Assembly: GCA_947456965.1 (NCBI GenBank)
Contig: CANGTU010000011.1
Coordinates: forward strand, 1 to 64,000
Length of the DNA: 64,000 bases
Direction: 5' to 3'
Origin: Flavobacteriales bacterium
Lineage (GTDB): Bacteria > Bacteroidota > Bacteroidia > Flavobacteriales_D > Sanyastnellaceae
A program made the position numbers and the translations under genes. Numbering within the stretch: position 1 is the first letter of the stretch; each line of letters begins with the position of its first letter. The notes under the pieces were generated by a model. That model saw only the letters and a program-made list of their open reading frames with translations, did not search any database and was not told the DNA's origin. This document shows positions 1-8,304 of the stretch, piece by piece.

Positions 1-558
1 AGCATCATTGAACCGTGCAACCCCATTTGCGGACATAATGCTCGATGGCGCAAATGAACCCGGCATCTCACTCCACGTTGTACCATCAAATCGCGCGATG
101 CGATTGAATGGAATTCCTTCAATCTCTGTAAATGATCCGGAAACGACCAAATAATCATCGACAACATCGAGGCCCCAGATTCCCACATTTTCACTAATCA
201 CGGGAACAAATCCTTCTCCGTCGAATCGGGCCAGACCACAAGGTTCTCCGTTCACTGAAGTTAAAAATCCCCCAACGTATATGCTTCCCTGAAATTTGGT
301 TATTGCCAGAATCAAATTACCAAACTCATCATCGAGACAGGTCATTTCGGAGCCATCCCAGTAGCACATATGGAGAGATTCATTGTTATAATAGCTCGAA
401 TTAATCCACCCACCGATCCACAATCTTCCTGATTCTTCATCGGCATACATGGACCTGATCTGATAGGGCCAATGCGAAGGGAATGAAACCTCCTCCCAAT
501 ATTGCGCGCAAACCTTAACCAAAGGAAAGAGAAAAAGAATAAGAAGTGATATTCTCAT
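1..558 (-). CDS. Secreted beta-propeller-like protein, partial (C-terminus outside window)
   Basis: The minus-strand frame is open from the ATG at 558 to the window edge, giving 186 codons without a stop. The first ~19 residues are a signal peptide (basic MRIS start, hydrophobic leucine/phenylalanine run, end VCAQ). The rest has short repeated phrases such as LARFDG and IARFDG about 40-50 residues apart, with Gly/Trp-rich blades like RLWIGGW and SIYVGGF, as in kelch or delta-60-type beta-propellers of secreted Bacteroidota proteins. A T9SS sorting domain is expected beyond the window but cannot be seen. The start codon overlaps the stop of the upstream 1264-residue gene in an ATGA, so the two are probably co-translated. 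Role unknown; likely a surface or secreted protein. Confidence 0.8.
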   Translation of the reverse strand, partial: MRISLLILFLFPLVKVCAQYWEEVSFPSHWPYQIRSMYADEESGRLWIGGWINSSYYNNESLHMCYWDGSEMTCLDDEFGNLILAITKFQGSIYVGGFLTSVNGEPCGLARFDGEGFVPVISENVGIWGLDVVDDYLVVSGSFTEIEGIPFNRIARFDGTTWSEMPGSFAPSSIMSANGVARFNDA

Positions 559-3500
559 AGCTTAACAAATGTGGATTGGTAAAACTTACCAGCAGAAGAT
601 ACAGTGATTACATACAAACCACTGCTCAAATCCCCGACTTCCAGGCTGAAATTAGATGAAGGATTGAGTGAGAGATTTCGAACGATTTTGCCTTGCTGGT
701 CAAAAATCCGAAGCAGTACTTCTTCAACGGGAAGGTTAGGAAATGTAAAGTTCAAAGTATTTTGAACTGGATTGGGATAGGGAGCAATCGTGGATTGACC
801 TTGTCTTTGTAATTCAATGTAAGTTAAGAAATCCGTTTCAAATACTGTTATCCAGCCTTCTTTGGCTGTTGAAATAGGCGGATTTGGAAATGTAAATAGT
901 GGATCAAAGTAGAAGTCAAAATTTTGCTGTAAGGGAAAAGTATTGGGTTCCATAAAACCAGGAATGTCCGAGGTAGATCCAACTATAACCATTCGATTTT
1001 CCGGGTCAATCGCGAAATCAAAGGGCTGATCACCATCAGCTCCTTCAGAAATACCACCTAAGTATGTAGACCACTCCACCTCCATGTTTGTGTCATAGTC
1101 AAGAATGTACGCTTCGCGGGAATCGACCTGAGGCTGACTATATGCTCCTATGAAAGGAGTCACGGGGATATCTGCTGAACCGGTATATACTAAGACTCTT
1201 GGGGCTTCGTCATTCGTTAATTTAAGTCCTCTTATTTCATCTAGTGAAGTACCGCCCCAATAAGACGCCCAAATCAGCCCAAAGTCCAAATTCAATAGCA
1301 TTAGATATACGTCAGAATCCCCGATGGGGTCCAATATTGGTGAACCCGGGGCATTGACCGCCGCAGGAAGTCCGGTGCTACTCGTTGTAAAGCCCAACAA
1401 AATTTTTCCATTGCTAACCTCTACGCAATTACCTGCATAAAATGGGAGGTTATCTGTGCCACTGCCTCCGATGTAAGAAGAGTAGTCGAGGGAAAAATCG
1501 GCATTGAACCTCATCAGGAAAACGTCCGATTGACCATTTGGTGTAGCATCGAACAACGAATAGTTCCCGGAATTAAAGGTAACAAGACCGGGGTTGGATT
1601 CAGTATCCCCGATCAAATAAAGTCTATCGAGTTCATCACAAACGACCGAATATGGCAATGTGTTATTCCCCACAGTGGTCTGCCATTCGAGCTGCATTTG
1701 AGGGCTGAACTTTGCTACGAATCCACCGCTGGTTCCGGGATTACCAGGAAGCGAATACCCCAAGGGAACAACCGGCATTCCACTAGCGCCAGAACCACAA
1801 ATGAACACCGCACCATTTGAGTCAGTGGTTAGATCATTAATTACCTCATTCGTGCCGGATGTTCCGTAGTATGTAGACCAAACCAAAAAACCATTCTGGT
1901 TAAACATTGCTAAGAACCCATCAATTCCGCCATTTGGAGAGCTGTCGTAAATCGGATAGACTGGGGTCGTTGCCATGGGCAGATTCTGGGCATTTGTAAA
2001 GCCTGCCATTAGAATTCGTCCCTGGTCAAGATAGACTACATCTGTTCCGGTAGCCTCGAATGCGCTAGCACCGCCATAGTAAGTAGAGAAGTCAAGACTG
2101 TATTGACTATTAAAGGAAACCAATACGGGGCACATTTCTCCTTGAATGGAATTTTGAAATGCATTGAACCACGGAAAATCCCCAATCATGACATAGCCGC
2201 AAGTTGCAAAACCACCATCGGGCCTCACTTCAACACCAGTTAGTTCTTCATCTCCGAATCCGCCGAAGTATGTGCTCCAAAGCATATTATCACTGCCTCC
2301 ACCTCCGGATAATGCTGCGAAAGGTGATAATTCAATGGCAATAGCTCCGGTCCATGATGAGATGTTAAGAGTCAACGTATTTCCCACCAAACTATACATA
2401 GCATTGGAAGAACTTGGGGTAAGACTACCGGAAGTAAGATTCAATGCTCTCACCACGGGAGCTTGAAACTCAAAATCTCCCAAGTTGGTATAAATATGAA
2501 GATTGCCAAGTGCATCGATAGACAGAGAATCCTGTCCAGATATTTCTAACTCTATGTCACTTCCGTCCGCACCTCCCGCCAGAACAAAGTTCAGCCCCCA
2601 TCCACCCTGACTGCCGGTCATTACGGCGTCAATACCTGTATATATTCCCGGGCAAAAAACCGTGTTATACACTGGTGTCTTCATTGCAAAATTCGGCATA
2701 TGTCCCTGAATGAAATTCACATAGTGATCCATCTCATTAGCGGGAAACCACCGCTTGTCGCTCACAGTCTTTTTGAACTTAAAGTCGACCCTCTGGACAT
2801 CATACAATGAGTCAGACAACGATGTGTGTCTCACAAAGTGTATGGTTGTATCTCCCAGATAAACTGGACTTCCCAACCCATTTGAATAATACTGAATTGA
2901 CTGATTGGAACTTCCGCCCACATTTCTTATCTGCCCCTTATTAGGCAGAAATCCTTCCGCAGAAGTAAATCCGGATGGAGGAATAAGCAGATTCACCTTG
3001 TTAACCACCCACTTAGTAAGCACATACTTATACGACTGACCTGGCGAAGTTTCCTCCTGTCCATGCACGAAAATGCTCCCGTCCTCATCAATAGCTACAT
3101 TATCTACCGACTCGTTCAAATTCATAATTCCATTATACCAGGCGGTTGACATTTCAGCGCCATTACTTGTTCTTATCCTTGACACATACATGTCTTTATT
3201 GCCATGCTTCAAGGCATTTCCCCCAATATACGCCTCGCCACCATTCGGATGAACACGAATCACCGAAGCTACATCATCACCACCAAAGAAATTTCTCTCT
3301 TGAGTCCATACCGCGGCACCAGTAGTAGTATTCAACCTCACATACAAAGCATTCTTGCCTTGGGTATTAGTGGTGGTATATCCCGATGCCAGAAGTACGC
3401 CTGAAACCAAAGAAATACTTAGCGCTTCATCATCTTGATTGGATGAGCCGTTAAAGGTATAAGTCCACAGTTGCGAAAGGGAACCGCTGAACTTTGACAC

Positions 3501-4349
3501 TCGAAAATTGCGTCCCTGATTTTGCACATTCGAAAAGCCAGCGACATATACCTCACCCGTCTCACTCATCAAAATATCAGAGACACTCTCAAAGTTAGAT
3601 TGATTGTTTCCAACAATCGCTGAGCCCAACATCTGACCATTCGAAAGTTGATACCCCATCCTCACCATACTCCAACCAATTGGACTAGCACTTATTTGTG
3701 AAAGCCCGGACACCGAAACCTGTCCATTTGCCACCCTGACTAAATTAAACGTATCTTCAAGATTCGTGCTCGAATTATTCCATGTAGACGCCCATATTTG
3801 ACCACCCGTGCTATTGAATCTCACGATCAGTCCATTTGTGAGTTGCGAAATTGAATTCACCACACCACCAACACAAACAACGCCCCCCGATCCATCAGGA
3901 TGGAGATTCAGGAAACCATCGGCGAGTCCAGCGGACCCGCCATAATTCGAAGCAAAAAGAAGAGTACCAGCTGCACTATATTTCAAAACCAAAGCATCAT
4001 AATTCGAAGTTCCTGTCTGCGACGATCCGACTACAAATACTTCCCCACTGGAGTTAACGGACACTCTGGCTCCAAAATCATTACCTCCAAAAGCCCCATT
4101 GTACGACACCTCCCAAACAAGCTGGTTGAAGCGATCAAACTTGGAAAGCAACACATCATAGTTGTCACTGGAGTTTACCGTGGTGCCACAGATGTATATA
4201 AATTGACCGGATGTGACACTGTTACCCCGGTAATACATTGCTTGTGATCCCGTGAAGACCTCCGAGTTGAAACTTAGAATTTCAGACTGTTGAGCGTTTG
4301 CAAAGTGACTAATGTACCAAGCAAGAGTTAAGATGTAAAGACGAGTCAT
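555..4349 (-). CDS. Large secreted SBBP-repeat protein with T9SS type A sorting domain
   Basis: This 1264-residue protein starts with a signal peptide (MTRLYILTLAWYISHFANAQ). Residues ~40-450 carry beta-propeller (SBBP/delta-60-like) repeats with phrases such as LLSKFDRFNQLVWEVSYNG. Around residues 460-640 lies a domain beginning GFLPNKGQIRN and including WFPANEMDHYVNFIQG, resembling the DUF7948 domain usually followed by SBBP repeats. Residues ~690-1170 hold a second propeller with recurring STYFGG/YGG phrases. The last ~75 residues (PYPNPVQNTLNF... GLYVITVSSAG) are a typical T9SS type A sorting domain, so the protein should cross the outer membrane through the gliding/Por system. It is coupled to the following gene by an ATGA overlap. 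Function beyond secretion is unknown. Base composition is more AT-rich than genes from 5 kb on. Confidence 0.88.
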   Translation of the reverse strand: MTRLYILTLAWYISHFANAQQSEILSFNSEVFTGSQAMYYRGNSVTSGQFIYICGTTVNSSDNYDVLLSKFDRFNQLVWEVSYNGAFGGNDFGARVSVNSSGEVFVVGSSQTGTSNYDALVLKYSAAGTLLFASNYGGSAGLADGFLNLHPDGSGGVVCVGGVVNSISQLTNGLIVRFNSTGGQIWASTWNNSSTNLEDTFNLVRVANGQVSVSGLSQISASPIGWSMVRMGYQLSNGQMLGSAIVGNNQSNFESVSDILMSETGEVYVAGFSNVQNQGRNFRVSKFSGSLSQLWTYTFNGSSNQDDEALSISLVSGVLLASGYTTTNTQGKNALYVRLNTTTGAAVWTQERNFFGGDDVASVIRVHPNGGEAYIGGNALKHGNKDMYVSRIRTSNGAEMSTAWYNGIMNLNESVDNVAIDEDGSIFVHGQEETSPGQSYKYVLTKWVVNKVNLLIPPSGFTSAEGFLPNKGQIRNVGGSSNQSIQYYSNGLGSPVYLGDTTIHFVRHTSLSDSLYDVQRVDFKFKKTVSDKRWFPANEMDHYVNFIQGHMPNFAMKTPVYNTVFCPGIYTGIDAVMTGSQGGWGLNFVLAGGADGSDIELEISGQDSLSIDALGNLHIYTNLGDFEFQAPVVRALNLTSGSLTPSSSNAMYSLVGNTLTLNISSWTGAIAIELSPFAALSGGGGSDNMLWSTYFGGFGDEELTGVEVRPDGGFATCGYVMIGDFPWFNAFQNSIQGEMCPVLVSFNSQYSLDFSTYYGGASAFEATGTDVVYLDQGRILMAGFTNAQNLPMATTPVYPIYDSSPNGGIDGFLAMFNQNGFLVWSTYYGTSGTNEVINDLTTDSNGAVFICGSGASGMPVVPLGYSLPGNPGTSGGFVAKFSPQMQLEWQTTVGNNTLPYSVVCDELDRLYLIGDTESNPGLVTFNSGNYSLFDATPNGQSDVFLMRFNADFSLDYSSYIGGSGTDNLPFYAGNCVEVSNGKILLGFTTSSTGLPAAVNAPGSPILDPIGDSDVYLMLLNLDFGLIWASYWGGTSLDEIRGLKLTNDEAPRVLVYTGSADIPVTPFIGAYSQPQVDSREAYILDYDTNMEVEWSTYLGGISEGADGDQPFDFAIDPENRMVIVGSTSDIPGFMEPNTFPLQQNFDFYFDPLFTFPNPPISTAKEGWITVFETDFLTYIELQRQGQSTIAPYPNPVQNTLNFTFPNLPVEEVLLRIFDQQGKIVRNLSLNPSSNFSLEVGDLSSGLYVITVSSAGKFYQSTFVKL

Positions 4350-4589
4350 AGTATCAAAGGTTTAAATAGTTTCAATCACAAGAAAGAACGCAATCACAAA
4401 AATCAAATCATCCATCACACTGCAAACGTATCAAAAAATTTAGAAATTCAAATCACAGGTGTGTTATTCAACATTTGAGCCCTAAAATCAGATAACTGAT
4501 AGTTCAATCATTACCGAGTTTGTTACCCTTATCCAACCTCGTAAGAATTAGTTCTAAAAGCCACCCAAACGATATATCCGGGGGATTTA

Positions 4590-4624
4590 AGCGGAAATTC
4601 GGCAGGATTCAGCGGAAATTCGGC
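4590..4624. repeat. 14-base direct repeat, period 21
   Basis: AGCGGAAATTCGGC occurs at 4590-4603 and again at 4611-4624. A period of 21 bases is two helical turns, so both copies face the same side of the DNA, as in a tandem protein-binding site. It could equally be a chance local duplication; no regulator is known for it. Confidence 0.6.
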
Positions 4625-4862
4625 GGATTAACAGAGCCTGGAGTCCTGTAGCCCCACAGAAAACAGTTACGCACAATGAATCGCGCATTCCCATTGCGCA
4701 ACCCATTACCCGCAAATCAGCAACAGAGATATATGAAGTTCTTTCTGTTCCTTAATCTCTATGTTGATTGTCTTTTAACCATAGAGGCATGCAGGGAATA
4801 GAAGTTCATAGTGGGATTGATCATTGAGGCAAAGAACTATCTTATTGTACGCATTATCCATT

Positions 4863-4879
4863 ACGCATAATTAATGCGT
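4863..4879. repeat. Perfect inverted repeat ACGCAT-N5-ATGCGT
   Basis: Two 6-base arms flank AATTA, and further ACGCAT/ATGCGT words lie at about 4835 and 4890. The AT-rich centre and lack of a T-run argue against a terminator. It may be an operator, but nothing ties it to a known regulator. Confidence 0.4.
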
Positions 4880-4978
4880 TAGCTTCTATGCGTATAATAT
4901 ACGGTCAGAATATGTATTCGACGGCGTCATCATGATTTCATCACAATACGGGGGACCCTGCGCGCAATTTGATAAATG

Positions 4979-5126
4979 CCCGTAGGGGCGGAGCTTGCCC
5001 CCGCCCTCACCCATCAATGCAAACGGCGACCGCAAGGGGAAGGCGACCGCAAAGGGGAATGGGCGACCGCAAGGGGGAATGGGCGACCGCAAGGGTAAGG
5101 GCGACCGCAAGGGTCGCCCCTACGGG
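4979..5126. repeat. Hairpin/tandem-repeat element 1 with 12-base terminal inverted repeats
   Basis: The ends are exact inverted repeats: CCCGTAGGGGCG at 4979-4990 and CGCCCCTACGGG at 5115-5126. The left end forms a hairpin (GGGGCGG... CCCGCCC). At the right end GGCGACC and GGTCGCC form a stem around GCAAG. The arm GGCGACCGCAAGGG is repeated five times, starting at 5025, 5042, 5062, 5082 and 5100 (steps 17, 20, 20, 18). The layout resembles a REPIN or small hairpin element whose inner arm has been tandemly amplified. It has no coding capacity. A related element lies at 13049-13500. Confidence 0.8.
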
Positions 5127-5218
5127 TATGATGGTCATTTTTGGGGAAAATCTCGCCCCACACAATTTTCTCTAACCACTAACGATATATACATAGGATT
5201 TCTATGTATCATTGTCCT

Positions 5219-5563
5219 ATGCAATCCAACGAACTCATCAAAGGCACGCTGACCACCATTATTCTTTCACTATTGAAAGAGAACCAGCGGATGTATGGAT
5301 ACGACATCACCCGTGCCGTGAAAGAGAAGACGCAGGGAAAAATTCTGCTCAAGGAAGGATCGCTCTACCCCGCGCTGCACAAGCTTCAGGCGGAAGGTCT
5401 GATTGAAAGCGAAGAAGAAATGCTGGGCAAGCGGGTGCGGATTTACTACAAGCTGACCAAGACCGGTAAGAGCCGGACGAAGACCCAGATACAGGAATTA
5501 TTGACCTTTCTGGACACCATCCAGGAACTGATACTCAACGAACGACCTCTTGCTCATGGCTGA
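5219..5563 (+). CDS. PadR family transcriptional regulator
   Basis: This 114-residue protein is a small winged-helix repressor of the PadR-1 type. It shows the family hallmarks: LIKGTLTTIILSLL near the start, RMYGYDIT, the recognition-helix region LLKEGSLYPALHKLQAEGLI, and the wing GKRVRIYYKLTKTGK. The ATG at 5219 (MQSNEL) matches the usual N-terminus of the family; an in-frame ATG at 5204 would add five residues. Its stop overlaps the start of the next gene by a few bases, so regulator and membrane protein form one translational unit, the usual PadR-plus-membrane-partner arrangement. It probably represses its own operon; the signal is unknown. Confidence 0.88.
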   Translation: MQSNELIKGTLTTIILSLLKENQRMYGYDITRAVKEKTQGKILLKEGSLYPALHKLQAEGLIESEEEMLGKRVRIYYKLTKTGKSRTKTQIQELLTFLDTIQELILNERPLAHG

Positions 5564-6203
5564 GCTGACTGACCACCAAACCGAACAGGTATCGTCAGCG
5601 ATTCAGGCATCGATTCATGACCGGCGGCTGCAACTGGAGTTGATCGACCATTGCTGCTGCCACATTGAACAGATGCTCGGTGGCGGAATACCCTTTGACG
5701 AAGCGCTGAAGCGATCGGTCAGCCTCATCGGCGGTGATACGCTCAGCGATATAGAGGTTGAGTTACACAGTGTGCTTCAATTAAAACCTTCACGACAGAT
5801 GAAAACCACGTTGTTCTTCTCAGGCTTTGTAGCCGCGTTCTGCATCCTTTCAGGCATTGCATTCCGCATTCTCCACTGGCCGGGAGCGGATGTTCTGCTG
5901 CTCACCGGCGACCTGGCACTCGTGCTCAGCATGCTCGTACTGATTATTTCGGTACTGCGCTATCCTGCGGCATTTACGCGAATCTCCGCCATCCGCACGA
6001 TGACCGGAGCGGTGGCCGGACTTCTGCTCGGCAATGCCGGGGCGTTTAAGATTATGCACTGGCCCACGGCAAACATTCAGATGCTGCTTGGAATGGCGCT
6101 CCTTGTGCTCGTTTTTCTCCCCTTGTTTTTCTGGAACCTTTACAAGCGGGAAATGGCAGCAGGACCACATTCGGACATCATGGACTCCGTGATTGACCGC
6201 TGA
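5556..6203 (+). CDS. PadR-linked membrane protein with two GldL-like HWP hairpins
   Basis: This 215-residue protein has a soluble N-terminal ~80 residues (ELTDHQTEQVSSAIQ... LELIDHCCCHIEQML... ALKRSVSLIGG) resembling the HAAS domains that often accompany PadR regulators. Four hydrophobic segments follow. Two of them carry nearly the same motif, FRILHWPGAD (~residue 104) and FKIMHWPTAN (~residue 167), like the FKIMHWPGA signature of the gliding motor protein GldL, so the membrane part looks internally duplicated. The ATG at 5556 was chosen (an upstream TTG at 5550 is possible); it overlaps the padR stop. It probably modulates PadR or senses a membrane state; this is inference. It is not GldL itself, lacking the long cytoplasmic tail. 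Confidence 0.72.
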   Translation: MAELTDHQTEQVSSAIQASIHDRRLQLELIDHCCCHIEQMLGGGIPFDEALKRSVSLIGGDTLSDIEVELHSVLQLKPSRQMKTTLFFSGFVAAFCILSGIAFRILHWPGADVLLLTGDLALVLSMLVLIISVLRYPAAFTRISAIRTMTGAVAGLLLGNAGAFKIMHWPTANIQMLLGMALLVLVFLPLFFWNLYKREMAAGPHSDIMDSVIDR

Positions 6204-6251
6204 ATCCCGTCAGATTCAACGCGGGATTCATTTTGCAACAAGTAAAATGGG

Positions 6252-6410
6252 TTACGCCTTTCCCCTGCTCTTGGCAAACCACCACCGCAGTCCCACGAAC
6301 AGAAAACGCCAGTCTTTCAAAAACTCCGGCGGCTTCTTTTCAAAGGCGTGTCCGACAAACTGAAACACCAAGCACGGAATGAAGATGCGTTTAGCGAGCC
6401 AGAAATTCCT
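6252..6410 (-). pseudogene. C-terminal remnant of a DUF962/Mpo1-like membrane protein
   Basis: A minus-strand frame of 52 codons ends at a stop at 6252-6254 and is closed upstream by a stop at 6411-6413, with no start codon. It reads NFWLAKRIFIPCLVFQFVGH followed by AFEKKPPEFLKDWRFLF. The pattern QF-(V/I)-GH-x-FE-x-(K/N)-x-P-x-F is the conserved C-terminal signature of the DUF962/Mpo1-like family, whose members are normally about 100 residues or longer. It overlaps the last 20 bases of the aminotransferase gene in another frame. The N-terminal half is missing, so this is most likely a decayed gene end left by a rearrangement. The family call rests on this motif only. Confidence 0.45.
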
Positions 6411-7521
6411 TCACACACGCCACAACATGCGCGAGTTGATCAGCCTGCATCTCCGTGTGCATGGGGAGTGAAATCACACGCTGACAGAGAAACTCCGTGA
6501 TCGGGAAATCGCCCGGCTGATAACGCGGATCCGTGTAGGCTTTTTGCAAATGCACCGGCACAGGATAGTACACCATGGAAGGCACATTTTTCGAAGCCAG
6601 AAACTCCTGCATGCCGAAGCGGTCAATCCCTTCCGAAACGAGCGTATACTGGTGAAATACGTGCGTGCTCTTCGCATCGCGGTACGGTGTAGCGAGTTTG
6701 CTGCTTCCGGCAAACGCCTCGTCGTAGGCATTAGCAAGGGCATTGCGCGCGGCTGAATACGCATCCAGGTGGCGCAACTTGATACGAAGTATTGCAGCCT
6801 GAAGGCTGTCCAGACGCGAGTTCACGCCAATGCTGTCGTGGTAATAGCGCACCGTTTGACCGTGGTTAGCGATCATGCGCATGGACTTCGCCAGCTCATC
6901 GTCGTTTGTGAACAACGCGCCGCCATCCCCGTAGCATCCGAGATTTTTAGAAGGAAAAAAACTGGTGGCGCCGATGTGTCCCATGGTACCCGCGCGCTTC
7001 ACCGTGCCGTCAGAAAAAGTATACTTCGCGCCAATTGCCTGCGCGGTATCCTCCACTACAAACAGATTGTGCTTTTTCGCGATGGCGAGAATCGGCTCCA
7101 TATCGGCGCATTGACCAAACAAGTGCACGGGAACTATTGCCTTGGTCTTAGGAGTAATTGCCTTTTCAATGGCCTCCGGATCGATATTGAAGGTCTTTGG
7201 ATTGACTTCCACCAGCACCGGCTTGAGACGGAGCAGAGCGATCACTTCCGCAGTGGCGATGTAGGTAAAACTCGCGGTGATGACCTCGTCACCGGGTTCG
7301 AGTCCGAGCGCCATCATGGCAATCTGCAGCGCATCGGTTCCATTGGCGCACGGAATCACGTGCTTCACACCGAGGTAGTGTTCCAGTTCCTCCTGAAAGC
7401 CCTTGACCTCTGGACCATTGATAAATGCGGTAGAACGTATAACGCGCAGCACAGCTTCGTCGATTTCACTCTGGATCCGGTCATATTGCGACTTCAGATC
7501 CACCATATGGATGGCATTCAT
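6391..7521 (-). CDS. DegT/DnrJ/EryC1/StrS family PLP-dependent sugar aminotransferase
   Basis: This 376-residue enzyme should transfer an amino group from glutamate to a nucleotide-linked keto-sugar. Family marks are IHMVDLKSQY at the N-terminus, HVIPCANGTDALQIAMMALG (cofactor phosphate loop), VVEDTAQAIGA, and the PLP-binding lysine in SFFPSKNLGCYGDGGA. NHGQ...NSRLDSLQAAIL is typical of the WbpE/VioA/FdtB branch. The start at 7521 (MNAIHMVDL) was chosen; 7506 (MVDL) is also possible, and a longer open frame reaching 7776 lies antisense to the neighbouring gene and has no homology-like content. It lies head to head with the outer-membrane protein gene at 7552. The product probably serves O-antigen or capsule sugars; a WbpE-type role would fit the WbpA/WbpD-like genes at 62.5-64 kb. 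Confidence 0.9.
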   Translation of the reverse strand: MNAIHMVDLKSQYDRIQSEIDEAVLRVIRSTAFINGPEVKGFQEELEHYLGVKHVIPCANGTDALQIAMMALGLEPGDEVITASFTYIATAEVIALLRLKPVLVEVNPKTFNIDPEAIEKAITPKTKAIVPVHLFGQCADMEPILAIAKKHNLFVVEDTAQAIGAKYTFSDGTVKRAGTMGHIGATSFFPSKNLGCYGDGGALFTNDDELAKSMRMIANHGQTVRYYHDSIGVNSRLDSLQAAILRIKLRHLDAYSAARNALANAYDEAFAGSSKLATPYRDAKSTHVFHQYTLVSEGIDRFGMQEFLASKNVPSMVYYPVPVHLQKAYTDPRYQPGDFPITEFLCQRVISLPMHTEMQADQLAHVVACVKEFLAR

Positions 7522-7551
7522 GCGGCGAAGATAGTGGGCTATCTTCGCTCC

Positions 7552-8304
7552 GTGAAGCGACTTATCACCCTCTGCACTGCGCTCCTGCTCGCCCTCGGCG
7601 TTTGCGCCCAGAATCAGGTGCGTGATTCCTCCCTCTTCAATCCCCATTTTTCTGTGAGTTTGGCCTATCAGGTTCCCGGAGGTGATCTTGCTGATCGCTT
7701 CGGCACCAGCGGATCGCCCGGAATTGGTTTTCATATCAAGAGCAGGAGCAACTGGTATTATGGAGTTCAGGCGCAATACATCTTCGGCAACCGGGTCAAT
7801 GAGCCCGGCCTCTTAGGCAACTTGCGCACTGACCGGGGTGAGGTGCTGGATGATCAGGGGCAGATTGCTATCGTGTTTCTTCAGCAACGCGGCTATACTG
7901 TGATGCTGGAATGCGGCCGACTCATTCCCGTGCTTGGCCCCAACCGGAACAGCGGTATCCTGCTGAAGGGAGGCGCAGGATTGATGCAGCACAAGATCAG
8001 GATTGAGCATCAGACCAATCCCATTGCCCAGCTCGAAGGCGAGTACCTGAAGGGCTATGATCGTCTCACGAACGGGTTGGCCATAACTCAGTTCATCGGC
8101 TACTACCACATGAGCAACAACAGGCTGCTCAATTTTTTTGTGGGTGTGGAGTCTCAGCAAGGATTCACGCGAAGCCGGCGGGGTTTCAACTTTGATACCC
8201 AGACGGCCGATACGCGCGACCGGTTGGATATCCTGCTTGGGCTGCGCGCGGGATGGTGCCTTCATCTCTACCGCCGGCTTTCCGACGAGTACTTCTATTA
8301 TTGA
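7552..8304 (+). CDS. Exported outer-membrane beta-barrel-like protein
   Basis: A 250-residue product with a clear signal peptide from the GTG at 7552 (VKRLITLCTALLLALGVCAQ). An ATG at 7507 would add 15 residues and overlap the divergent aminotransferase gene. The mature part alternates Gly/aromatic-rich strands (VSLAYQVPGGDLADRFG, WYYGVQAQYIFG, LLGLRAGWCLHLYRR) and ends with an aromatic (YFYY), as in small outer-membrane barrels of Bacteroidota. Its stop overlaps the waaA start in TGATG, so it is co-translated with Kdo transferase. This position suggests a link to lipopolysaccharide or outer-membrane assembly, but no known family was recognised. Confidence 0.75.
   Translation: MKRLITLCTALLLALGVCAQNQVRDSSLFNPHFSVSLAYQVPGGDLADRFGTSGSPGIGFHIKSRSNWYYGVQAQYIFGNRVNEPGLLGNLRTDRGEVLDDQGQIAIVFLQQRGYTVMLECGRLIPVLGPNRNSGILLKGGAGLMQHKIRIEHQTNPIAQLEGEYLKGYDRLTNGLAITQFIGYYHMSNNRLLNFFVGVESQQGFTRSRRGFNFDTQTADTRDRLDILLGLRAGWCLHLYRRLSDEYFYY

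Larger units (their letters stand above)
4350..5203. other. Non-coding divergent region between the secreted-protein pair and padR
   Basis: About 850 bases without a convincing gene. The left half is AT-rich and should contain the promoter of the minus-strand secreted-protein operon, but no clear promoter motif could be fixed. A 14-base direct repeat (4590, 4611), an inverted repeat (4863-4879) and the GC-rich hairpin/tandem element (4979-5126) are listed separately. Short open frames across the GC-rich part are translations of the repeat and are not genes. Confidence 0.7.

Noticed and set aside
5550-5555. TTG start for the PadR-linked membrane protein
   Set aside because: An ATG two codons later is the simpler start; the choice adds only two residues.
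6769-7551. Long plus-strand open frame antisense to the aminotransferase gene, continuous with the barrel protein
   Set aside because: It mirrors the codon pattern of the minus-strand DegT gene and has no motif; only the part from 7552 with a signal peptide is coding.
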